This document shows, one piece after another, positions 35,891 to 43,346 of a stretch of DNA of 45,481 nucleotides (positions within the stretch are counted from its first letter, which is position 1; each line of letters opens with the position of its first letter). Under the pieces are notes generated by a model. It was not told the origin of the DNA. It did no database searches and saw nothing but the letters and a program-made list of their open reading frames with translations. The translations under genes were made by a program, and so were the position numbers. Source of the stretch: Candidatus Zhuqueibacterota bacterium (GTDB lineage Bacteria > Zhuqueibacterota > Zhuqueibacteria > Thermofontimicrobiales > Thiofontviventaceae); NCBI GenBank assembly GCA_016926625.1, contig JAFGOE010000066.1:1-45481 (forward strand), given 5' to 3'.

Positions 35891-37234
35891 TTATTTCTCA
35901 GGCGGAACAGAAAATTCACTCACAGTTTGAATTCCTGTTGCTACTTCGGGAATAATACCCAGTTGGACGTATATCGGATGAATTAACTTTCTTAATGCAG
36001 TCAGTTTATTTGCAAATACCAGAGCACCGGATATGCATATTAAACCACCGATCATTAAAGCAGTTGGGGCTCCCCATATGCTGGCCAGGCTACCCGCTAA
36101 TAAACTGCCCAGAGGTGCAGATCCCACAAATGCCATCGAGTAAAAGCTCATGACACGCCCGCGTTTATCATCTTCAACGATAGTCTGTAAAATCGTGTTG
36201 CTCGAAGCCATTTGGAGCATCATTGCCAAACCAATAAATATCATCAAGATCAACGACAACAAAAACAGTCTGGAGAGTGAAAATATAACAAGCCCGAGAC
36301 CAAAGAAGCCGGCAGCGAATGGAATGATCCTTTCGAGACCCAACACACTTTTCCTTGACGCCAGATAAAGAGCACCAGTCAGGGCGCCGATACCTGAAGC
36401 GCCCATCAGGAATCCGAACGTGTGTGAGCCACCTTGAAGAATTTCCTTAGAAAAAATAGGCATCAAAACGGCATAAGGCATTCCCATCAGGCTGATCAGC
36501 CCTAAAAGCAGGATAATCGACCTGATGGGTGCAAAACCAAAAGTATATGAAAATCCTTCTTTGAGCTCTTTCATGACGTTCGGATTGTGATTTACTCTTT
36601 TTGCAATCTTCACGTTCATCAGAAGAAGCGAGGCGATTACAAACAAGTAACTGATCGCATTGAGGAGGAAACAGATGCCCTCTCCCATCGAGGCGATTAA
36701 CACACCTGCAATCGATGGCCCGATCAATCTTGCACCGTTCACCATAGATGAATTCAAGGCGATCGCATTCCCTAAGTCATTTTTGTTCTCTATCATTTCC
36801 ACAACAAATGATTGCCGGACCGGTATATCGATAGCATTAATACAGCCAAGCACGATACTCAATAAAAGGATATGCCAGACGTCAATAGTTCCGACGAAGA
36901 CGAGGATTGCCAGGATCGATGCTTGTACCATGGCCAGCACCTGGGTGATAACCAGGAGATGATAGCGATTCACCCGATCGGTAAACACACCGGCAAATGG
37001 ACTCAACAAGAACGTCGGAATTTGACCCGCAAAACCGAACACACCTAATAAAAATGCGGAATCGGTGAGGCGATACACCAGCCAGGCCATCGCAATTCGT
37101 TGAATCCATGTCCCTATCAGCGATATGCTTTGACCGCTGAAAAAAAGTCGATAATTTCGATAGTTAAGCGATCGAAAAACAGTTTTAAGTCCTCTCGCAT
37201 CGTTCATATCTGATGTACGAACCGGCACTTTCAT
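35891..37234 (-). CDS. MFS exporter, EntS/MFS_3-like
   Basis: A 447-residue major facilitator protein with about 12 TM helices. It has the MFS_3-type start (LNYRNYRLFFSGQSISLIGTWIQRIAMAWLVYRL), the loop-2 motif GVFTDRVNRYHLL and VRQSFVVEMIENKNDLGNAIALNSSMVNGARLIGPSIAGVLI typical of enterobactin-exporter-like members. The ATG is about 13 nt from GGAG, which is longer than usual, but no better start is visible. The substrate is unknown; siderophores, drugs or metabolites are possible. Confidence 0.9.
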   Translation of the reverse strand: MKVPVRTSDMNDARGLKTVFRSLNYRNYRLFFSGQSISLIGTWIQRIAMAWLVYRLTDSAFLLGVFGFAGQIPTFLLSPFAGVFTDRVNRYHLLVITQVLAMVQASILAILVFVGTIDVWHILLLSIVLGCINAIDIPVRQSFVVEMIENKNDLGNAIALNSSMVNGARLIGPSIAGVLIASMGEGICFLLNAISYLFVIASLLLMNVKIAKRVNHNPNVMKELKEGFSYTFGFAPIRSIILLLGLISLMGMPYAVLMPIFSKEILQGGSHTFGFLMGASGIGALTGALYLASRKSVLGLERIIPFAAGFFGLGLVIFSLSRLFLLSLILMIFIGLAMMLQMASSNTILQTIVEDDKRGRVMSFYSMAFVGSAPLGSLLAGSLASIWGAPTALMIGGLICISGALVFANKLTALRKLIHPIYVQLGIIPEVATGIQTVSEFSVPPEK

Positions 37235-37328
37235 CGATGATAAATTTTTCTCCTAGATTAGGATAAACGCACAGCATATAATGGAAACGACCGCGGTCTT
37301 CTCGCAGAAACTATCGAATTACTGAACG

Positions 37329-38498
37329 CTAATTTAATTGATGTTTATCTCTGATTAAATCAGCAAGAGCATCCAATTCGACAAACGTCTCCTCTTTCGG
37401 GTGACCTTTGCATAATACGGTGCCCAATACATCCACCTTCAGATTTGGAATCAATCCTGAAATTTGTTCCACAGCCTTAGTGCCCCAGCCATAGGAACCG
37501 ATAATAGCCGCATATTTTACCTTGGGTCGCAGCGCGTTAGCGAGATGGGTCGCCGAGAACACACTCGGATGGGGTCCCGTATGCACTGTGGGTGTACCAA
37601 TGATCACTGTCGCCGCATCCACGAGTGCCATTGCCAGTTTCCCGATATCAGTCGTCGACAATTCGAACTTTTGAACCGTGACACCTCTCTCGGCTAAAGC
37701 TGCGACGAGGTAATTTACCATTGTCTCGGTGCTGCCGTGCATCGAAATATACGGAATAAGGACGAGGTTTGAGACCTTGTCAGAAACCCAGTTATCATAA
37801 GCCGATAGTATCTTTTCCGGGTGATCATATATCGGACCATGACTCGGTGCGACAAGGTCAAAATCGAGTTCTCGAATTTTCTTGAGATTATTTTGGATAA
37901 TTTTTCGAAACGGCATCATGATCTCCGCGTAATAGCGCTTTGCGGCTTCGATGATATACGGATCATCTCCGGCATACAGATCAGACATGGCGATGTGTGA
38001 TCCCAGAAAATCGCAGGTAAAGAGGATTCGATCTTCCGGAAGGTAGGTAACCATGGTCTCGGGCCAATGAACCCAGGGGGTATAGATGAATTTCAATGTC
38101 TTGTTACCAAGAGACAGCGTCTCGCCATCGTCCACGGTCTTGATTCTATCAGGCGAAATATCGAGATGCTCAAGAAGTAAATCCCTTGCTTTCGTTGAAC
38201 ATAGTAAAGTAGCCTGTTTATATTTATTAAGCACGAACGGTATGCTTCCTGAGTGATCCTGTTCAGAGTGTTGTGAAATTAAATAGTCGATTTTTTCGAC
38301 ATGCTCGAGCTGATGTTTTAACACATCGACCATGTCCGGATCGACAGTATCGATCAAAACAGTCTTTTCCGATCCCTGGACCAGGTATGCATTATAGCTG
38401 GTGCCGTCCGGCAGCGGGATCAACGAGTCAAATAATCTCCGATTCCAGTCCACCGCTCCCATCCAATGTACTCCGTCACAAATTCTTCGTGGTTTCAT
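37329..38498 (-). CDS. Flavodiiron protein (FprA/NorV-core type)
   Basis: A 389-residue A-type flavoprotein reducing O2 to water or NO to N2O. The N-terminal metallo-beta-lactamase-like domain has the diiron ligands His77, Glu79 and Asp81 in SQHSEQDH, His144 in TPWVHWPE, Asp163 in TCDFLGSH and His220 in APSHGPIY. The C-terminal flavodoxin domain (about 245-389) has the FMN loop PYISMHGSTETM and GSYGWGTKAVEQ. The start is the ATG after AAGGAG (7 nt); a TTG in that SD region gives a spurious longer frame. There is no rubredoxin domain, so a separate electron donor is needed. Confidence 0.95.
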   Translation of the reverse strand: MKPRRICDGVHWMGAVDWNRRLFDSLIPLPDGTSYNAYLVQGSEKTVLIDTVDPDMVDVLKHQLEHVEKIDYLISQHSEQDHSGSIPFVLNKYKQATLLCSTKARDLLLEHLDISPDRIKTVDDGETLSLGNKTLKFIYTPWVHWPETMVTYLPEDRILFTCDFLGSHIAMSDLYAGDDPYIIEAAKRYYAEIMMPFRKIIQNNLKKIRELDFDLVAPSHGPIYDHPEKILSAYDNWVSDKVSNLVLIPYISMHGSTETMVNYLVAALAERGVTVQKFELSTTDIGKLAMALVDAATVIIGTPTVHTGPHPSVFSATHLANALRPKVKYAAIIGSYGWGTKAVEQISGLIPNLKVDVLGTVLCKGHPKEETFVELDALADLIRDKHQLN

Positions 38499-38524
38499 CT
38501 TCTTTCTCCTTCTCAAATTTATGT

Positions 38525-38538
38525 CAAGTTGTAACTTG
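38525..38538. promoter_or_regulatory. Palindromic candidate operator before the flavodiiron gene
   Basis: CAAGTTGTAACTTG is an inverted repeat with six-base arms and a 2-nt centre, placed 26-40 nt upstream of the flavodiiron start codon and just ahead of its SD. A possible promoter on the minus strand, TTGTTA then TAAATA after 17 nt, is slightly upstream. A redox- or NO-responsive repressor site is plausible but no regulator is encoded next to it. Confidence 0.35.
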
Positions 38539-38920
38539 TTATTTTTATTATTTATTTTTAATAAAAGAATTTAACAACTCCCCCACAAGTGAAAACAAAT
38601 CATAAAAACGATTTCTATGATTGACATTCTATAGACCAGACATCTCTTGAGTTCTCCATGGAAGCCCAGATGTAACTCGTCATGACTAAAAGTTACTCTT
38701 CCAATTCAATCTTTAACCGCTAAACAACTGGTCAAAAAATCTATGATATCATCGTAAAAACTCGTGACACTATCAATCAATATTTCATTCTTTGAATCGT
38801 GCCTGTAGGTAATTAACGGGCGACACAACGGATATCATTTGCAACCATTCTGAATTTAAAATCCTGCATTCTTTCATCCAAACGACGTCGTTCCTGTCAG
38901 CATTGTTACCTGGCTACTGT
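38539..38920. other. Intergenic region with short protein-like frames
   Basis: No gene I would annotate. On the minus strand, just after the DNPH1-like gene, a 26-codon open stretch (RRRLDERMQDFKFRMVANDI) reads protein-like but has no start or SD, so it may be debris. A 12-nt perfect palindrome AACGACGTCGTT lies at 38881-38892. Confidence 0.3.
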
Positions 38921-39328
38921 TCATCTTGTACTAACAAACTCATCAATTAGTTGCAACGCTTCTTCGATGGTGCTATAATATTCTGACTTTAATTTGGTAT
39001 TACCCGCAATCATCGCTGACAATCGTTTTTCAGTAGTTTTTCTGTACAGACATAAAATGGGTTTATTAAATTCTTCGGCTTTTCCTATTTCATATCCAAC
39101 CCCTAACGATGGTGTCGAAACTTCTGCAATCAGGACATCTGCCCCTTGCAGCAACGCCATGTCTCTCTCATAGATTTTTGCATCGGAGAGATTGGTTTCA
39201 CTAATACTACTTATGCCGACAAATTCAGTGAGGACGACACCGTACTTTTTCAAATAATCAATCATCTGAGCATAGAGTTTCCAATCATCTCTACCGCCAC
39301 GAATTGAACCAGCAAAATATATTTTCAT
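38921..39328 (-). CDS. DNPH1/RCL-like nucleoside 2-deoxyribosyltransferase family protein
   Basis: A 135-residue protein of the nucleoside 2-deoxyribosyltransferase superfamily, closest in look to DNPH1 (RCL), which hydrolyses 2'-deoxynucleoside 5'-phosphates to base and deoxyribose 5-phosphate. Seen: MKIYFAGSIRGGRDD, YERDMALLQGADVLIAEVSTPSLGVGYEIGKAEE (catalytic Glu in GYEIG) and KPILCLYR. AAGGTCACT precedes the ATG. It sits 36 nt downstream of the broken cupin gene, on the same strand. Its product would feed DeoC. Confidence 0.87.
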   Translation of the reverse strand: MKIYFAGSIRGGRDDWKLYAQMIDYLKKYGVVLTEFVGISSISETNLSDAKIYERDMALLQGADVLIAEVSTPSLGVGYEIGKAEEFNKPILCLYRKTTEKRLSAMIAGNTKLKSEYYSTIEEALQLIDEFVSTR

Positions 39329-39364
39329 AGTGACCTTATCTTTACATGACTCCTTAAAAATACA

Positions 39365-39704
39365 TCAGGCGACGAATATAGTTTTCTTCTGTGGACGAGG
39401 GGCCTTGATGACCATAAAAACAAAATCATCAGTACTGTCGTTATACAAACAATGTAAGATATTTTTAGGGCTCTCCACCAATGTATTTTCGGATACGTTT
39501 ATTTTTTCATCTCCGATCTGAACGATACCCTTTCAAAACATAAAATGTGACATCAATAGGGGTGATATGCTTTTTTAACTCCTGCCCCGGTTTCAACGTT
39601 ATTATGGTAATAACCACACTTTCCGTATCGTATAAGTTCCGTGCGTCAACCTGATGGGCAGTCTCCATGATGGGTACATCGTTAAGATTTCTTGTTACTA
39701 TCAT
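39365..39704 (-). pseudogene. Cupin-domain protein gene split by a frameshift
   Basis: The intact first part (MIVTRNLNDVPIMETAHQVD ... LKPGQELKKHITPIDVTFYV, LKG) is a cupin N-terminal half with a good GGAG SD. It stops at 39507-39509. Shifting frame right after FYVLKG, the sequence continues without a stop: IVQIGDEKINVSENTLVESP, then KNILHCLYNDSTDDFVFMVI and KAPRPQKKTIFVA, ending at a TGA (39365-39367). This is exactly the second half expected of a small single-domain cupin of about 112 aa. One extra or two missing bases near 39520-39527 explain everything. It could be a true mutation, a sequencing error or a recoding site. Cupin function unknown. Confidence 0.85.
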
Positions 39705-39870
39705 GATCTAAGCTCCGTATTTTTAATCAAATTTAAATGTATAGATATTGGGCATGTTAAATTTATAATTATAAGTTGATCTCATGTTTTGTATTTAGCA
39801 TGCCATTAATTTATCATCTTAAAAAAATCTCGAAACATTCACACAGATTCGTTTCAAATTCGACGACGTA

Positions 39871-39960
39871 TTATTCATGATACCCCCGTCGCTCGAATGT
39901 CCGCCGATAGCCATGCAGTTCACTGAAATTAATATCTTTCAGTACCCTATAGCCAGCCAT
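39871..39960 (-). CDS. Micro-ORF directly after the CDF gene
   Basis: 29 codons: MAGYRVLKDINFSE then LHGYRRTFERRGYHE. The ATG is separated from the CDF stop codon by one base (TAAATG arrangement), so translation could be coupled. Composition is protein-like and basic. No SD of its own is seen, and no family is recognised. Low confidence that it is expressed. Confidence 0.3.
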   Translation of the reverse strand: MAGYRVLKDINFSELHGYRRTFERRGYHE

Positions 39961-39961
39961 T

Positions 39962-40861
39962 TTAGACACATATATCATTATTTAAGCATTTGTATTCATC
40001 CGTTGATGATTCAATTTGAATTGTCGTATGGTCTATCCCGAAATGATCTTGAAGATGTTGCTGTACATTTCGAAGGAAAGAGTTATCCAAATGAGCGTCT
40101 TTCACAACGAGATGTACTGTCAACGCTATCTCAGTGGTACTCAATGGCCATACATGCAAATCGTGTATACAATCGACCGTATCAAAGCTCAGAAGGTAGT
40201 TCTTAACTTTTGCGATATCTACACTTTCAGGAACGGCATCCATAGCGTAATTCAGGGAATCTTTTAACAATTTCCAGGTACCAATCAATATTACGATGAC
40301 AATTAACAGGCTGATAACCGGATCAATCCAGACCCAACCAGTGAGTAGTACGAGTACTCCGGCGAATACGACCCCCATCGATACGGCTGCATCAGCAGCC
40401 ATATGCAGAAAGGCACCTTTTATATTCAGGTCATGTTTCTGACCTTTGAAAAAGAGTAATGCTGTTATGGTGTTGATGACAAATCCAATAGCAGCCACCA
40501 CAAATATTGTCGTTCCTGCGACAGGTGTTGGATTCGCGAATCGGCGAATAGCCTCCTGCGTTATTCCGCCAAGGGCAACGAGTAAAAGTATAGCACTGCC
40601 CAGAGAGGCCATCACCGTGGCCTTGCGTAATCCGTAGGTTCGTTTCTCGGTTGCAGCCTTTCGGGCTAACATACTCGCCCCCAGTGCAAGCAGCAAGCTG
40701 ATTACATCGCTGAAGTTATGTCCTGCATCAGCTATCAGCGCAAGCGAGTCCGACAGTAATCCGAAACCAGCTTCAACGATAACGAAAATGACATTGAGTG
40801 TGATACCTATGATAAAAGCGCGATCGAAGTTGGCCCTCTGATGATGATGATCGTGACTCAT
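39962..40861 (-). CDS. Cation diffusion facilitator metal exporter (CzcD/ZitB-like)
   Basis: A 299-residue CDF transporter exporting Zn2+ or related divalent metals by proton exchange. The N-terminus is His-rich (MSHDHHHQR), followed by six TM helices. The intramembrane metal site is visible as LIADAGHNFSDV in TM2 and LHMAADAAVS in TM5 (HxxxD motif in each). The C-terminal cytoplasmic domain (about 210-290) contains CIHDLHVWPLSTTEIALTVHLV and DHTTIQIES. GGGAG lies 5-6 nt before the ATG. Metal specificity is by family; the two HxxxD sites fit zinc. Confidence 0.93.
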   Translation of the reverse strand: MSHDHHHQRANFDRAFIIGITLNVIFVIVEAGFGLLSDSLALIADAGHNFSDVISLLLALGASMLARKAATEKRTYGLRKATVMASLGSAILLLVALGGITQEAIRRFANPTPVAGTTIFVVAAIGFVINTITALLFFKGQKHDLNIKGAFLHMAADAAVSMGVVFAGVLVLLTGWVWIDPVISLLIVIVILIGTWKLLKDSLNYAMDAVPESVDIAKVKNYLLSFDTVDCIHDLHVWPLSTTEIALTVHLVVKDAHLDNSFLRNVQQHLQDHFGIDHTTIQIESSTDEYKCLNNDICV

Positions 40862-41105
40862 AGATTCTCCCGGTTTATCAATCAGTTATATCTTTAACCA
40901 TGAAGGCTCTGACTTGTTCAATTCTTATTGCGAGCCATCCACGAACAAGGAACGCCATGATCGATGTTCAAATGCGATAACATGTAAGCATAACGATGCA
41001 TTTAATACGAAAAACTTGCGGAGTTAAGTGAACCCGCGTTGTCGATTTGGAGAAACCAGATGGTTATGGTCATGGGGGAGTAGTAAATCAGCTCCGAACT
41101 TTACA

Positions 41106-41957
41106 TTAACCGAGTTCGAACGTTGTGACTCCAAAAAGTCTCTTAAATGGTAAGTTTGGGAAAGCGTCGGTATACATTCTTGCTGTCTCAAAAACCACCT
41201 TCATATGATGTTTTTCAACCAGACCGACAGCATCCTGATTTACCTCAGGAACATCTAAATAAATTGGCCTGCCAGGAGCAACCGAGGATTTCAAAGCAGT
41301 AAAGAGGCATTCTGCTAATTCTGAATTATCAGCGAACAGTGGTCCGATCTTGTATCCTGTTCGACAAGTTCGGATCATGCCATAGCCAGAAAATTTTCCA
41401 TCTGGCATGATCCCAAGTGCAATGCTCTCGGGTTGCCTTAGCCACGCTCGAAGAAATTGAGATCTCTTCTGAGGAAAAAATAGTCGATCATAATCCGCAA
41501 TGACCTCGAATGGTAATTCTGATAAATTAATAATTAACGAGTCCTCACAGAAGTCACCCCCGCTAACTCCTTCATAGCGAATATTTCGATAAGCTAGTTT
41601 AAAGCCTGATTTTTTATAATTCCCCTGCTGGGCGACAACACCATCAAGCCCAATATTTCGTCCTGTCAGATAATTAAGACCAGCGTTCCATATCTTAATC
41701 CCGTACCCTTGTCCACGATAAGCTGGCTTGACAATATAAAATCCAAGAAAGCCAAATGTTTCACCATATTTCACAGCCGAAATGGTAGCGATCGGATTAT
41801 TATTGAGCTCTCCCAGCAGGAATCCTTCCGGATCTGCAGCGTAAAAACACTCAGCATCATATAGACCTGGATTCCACCCTTCAGCTGCAGCCCAATCAAT
41901 GGCAATATTGATTTCATCACGTGACATTGTTCTGATTATATAATCATCTGATACCAT
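41106..41957 (-). CDS. GNAT acetyltransferase with C-terminal YitH/HdeD-type domain
   Basis: A 283-residue two-domain protein. Residues 1-135 are a GNAT N-acetyltransferase with the acetyl-CoA loop YIVKPAYRGQGYGIKIWNAGLNY (RGQGYG). Residues about 150-283 match the second acetyltransferase-like domain found in YitH-type proteins (ALGIMPDGKFSGYGMIRTCRTGYKIGPLFADN, PIYLDVPEVN). GGAG lies 7 nt before the ATG. It is encoded alone. The substrate, protein or small molecule, is unknown. Confidence 0.88.
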   Translation of the reverse strand: MVSDDYIIRTMSRDEINIAIDWAAAEGWNPGLYDAECFYAADPEGFLLGELNNNPIATISAVKYGETFGFLGFYIVKPAYRGQGYGIKIWNAGLNYLTGRNIGLDGVVAQQGNYKKSGFKLAYRNIRYEGVSGGDFCEDSLIINLSELPFEVIADYDRLFFPQKRSQFLRAWLRQPESIALGIMPDGKFSGYGMIRTCRTGYKIGPLFADNSELAECLFTALKSSVAPGRPIYLDVPEVNQDAVGLVEKHHMKVVFETARMYTDAFPNLPFKRLFGVTTFELG

Positions 41958-42310
41958 TCTATTTCTCCTGTCTTTCTAACGATCTGGGAAGAAGCAATCA
42001 TTCTGTACACAGCCGAATATAAAAATCTCTAACTTTTCAACTGAAAATATGGAGCACTGTATATTTCGTTAGGGAATGAATCTTTAAATCACTAATAGTC
42101 GTTCATCTACCAGTATCGTCTCTGTATTTGGTATCGAATTGCTTGAGAACGTCTCTTTTCATCGGATTTATTTCTCTTTGGAGTAGCGGAATTTTTCAGC
42201 ATCATTCCTTTCTACATAACATCATTTAATCCTCTCCAGCGAAATTGAGACCAAGATAGGAAAGTTTATATCGGATATCCTCAGGAATATATATTATTGA
42301 ACTTGATCTT
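41958..42310. other. Intergenic region with one possible basic micro-ORF
   Basis: 353 nt without a clear gene. On the minus strand 42108-42205 could encode a 32-residue basic peptide (MMLKNSATPKRNKSDEKRRS and on), but the AAAGGA ahead of it is too close to the ATG to be a normal SD. Otherwise AT-rich. Confidence 0.3.
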
Positions 42311-43003
42311 TTAATAAAGCCCACTCATCTTGTAAAGATTGAATCGTCCCTTCTTTCCAGTCATCTCAATTATGTTTACCTTGCTAAGACAGTACGCCAT
42401 TTTCTGTGCAAGCGAACTCTTGACCCCCATTGTCTCTGCCAGATCCTTCGTCGTAAATTGATCGTCTAACGCATCCGGAAGGAGATCCCGCCAATCTGAC
42501 GGTTTCTCAAATAACTGACAGCACACAATCTCCAGTAAACGACGTTCATCTATCCCCCATCCTCTGCGTCTCCAATTGCGTTTTCCTTCAAATCGTCTTA
42601 GTCGTTCCTCCTCACGTATTAGCAAAACTTCGATCGAGAAATTAGGGTTCGTTATTAATTTCGGAAAACTCACCAGCTCGCGGAATACATCTTCAATTCT
42701 ACCCCGTTTAGGCGACTTACGGCGGGACAATTCTTCATTATCATGATCCGCTAACTTAACAATCCACTTCTCGGCAGCTACAGGATAGATAAGCCGCACC
42801 TGGTACTTACCGGTCAAATCGATTAGTTTTCTTTTGATGGATGCAAAACTGGCTGTCTGAATCTCGATCAGCAACTCATCCCGAACGATATCGATGACGT
42901 AACCATCGACTTGAACTTCAAATTGATCTCCAGGACTCGCGTACCAATCCTTTAACGAAGCATGAAGCGATCGTTCGTTTAACAATCCAATTTCTGTCAT
43001 CAT
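42311..43003 (-). CDS. Predicted nuclease-like domain plus winged-helix protein
   Basis: A 230-residue protein I cannot name. The N-terminal half (about 1-90) has the look of a PD-(D/E)XK-type fold: Glu10 in a first helix (LNERSLHASLKDWY), Asp38 in GYVIDIV, then LLIEIQT giving Glu47-x-Gln49, and a following helix with Lys58/Lys59. The middle (about 92-150) is strongly basic (SRRKSPKRGR, RRFEGKRNWRRRGWG). The C-terminal part (about 165-230) resembles a winged helix (FTTKDLAETMGVKSSLAQKM). Start MMTEIG with weak GAGAAC ahead. It lies directly downstream of a 236-bp inverted-repeat element. Nuclease activity is a hypothesis. Confidence 0.6.
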   Translation of the reverse strand: MMTEIGLLNERSLHASLKDWYASPGDQFEVQVDGYVIDIVRDELLIEIQTASFASIKRKLIDLTGKYQVRLIYPVAAEKWIVKLADHDNEELSRRKSPKRGRIEDVFRELVSFPKLITNPNFSIEVLLIREEERLRRFEGKRNWRRRGWGIDERRLLEIVCCQLFEKPSDWRDLLPDALDDQFTTKDLAETMGVKSSLAQKMAYCLSKVNIIEMTGKKGRFNLYKMSGLY

Positions 43004-43024
43004 GTTCTCATTTATTAACTTAAA

Positions 43025-43260
43025 TGGTTCTCTTTAACATCGTGTGGGTAAATTTACCAACCCTCTTCGAATCATCCACGAGTGGACATATATTTTTTAA
43101 AGGACATGAAACCCAACCCAAAAGATTTAACACAGAGGACACAGAGCCTCACCACACCCAACCCTGAGAAAAAAATATAAAAAAACGAATGATGATCACG
43201 AATATGTTCATAATGTTTAATTACATGATTAATTTACCCACACAATAATAAAGAGAACCA
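43025..43260. mobile_element. 236-bp MITE-like element with 30-bp inverted ends (contains repeat copy B)
   Basis: The left end 43025-43054 (TGGTTCTCTTTA... GTGTGGGTAAATT) is complementary to the right end 43231-43260, with 27 of 30 positions matching. The inside has no ORF and includes AACACAGAGGACACAGAG. The left 78 nt match copy A at 33756-33834, and the end sequence recurs at 45395. No target-site duplication is evident (flanks TTAAA and GCTAA). A small non-autonomous element is the simplest reading. Confidence 0.5.
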
Positions 43261-43346
43261 GCTAATATAATATTAAAAGAATTTATTTTTATCATTTTAT
43301 ATTGGTGTGATACCAAATTTACCTGTATATCATAATTTTAAAATTG

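Noticed and set aside
40862..41105. 26-codon ORF (MAFLVRGWLAIRIEQVRAF...) upstream of the CDF gene
   Set aside because: The composition is protein-like, but there is no SD and the frame is closed by a stop three codons upstream; too weak to annotate.
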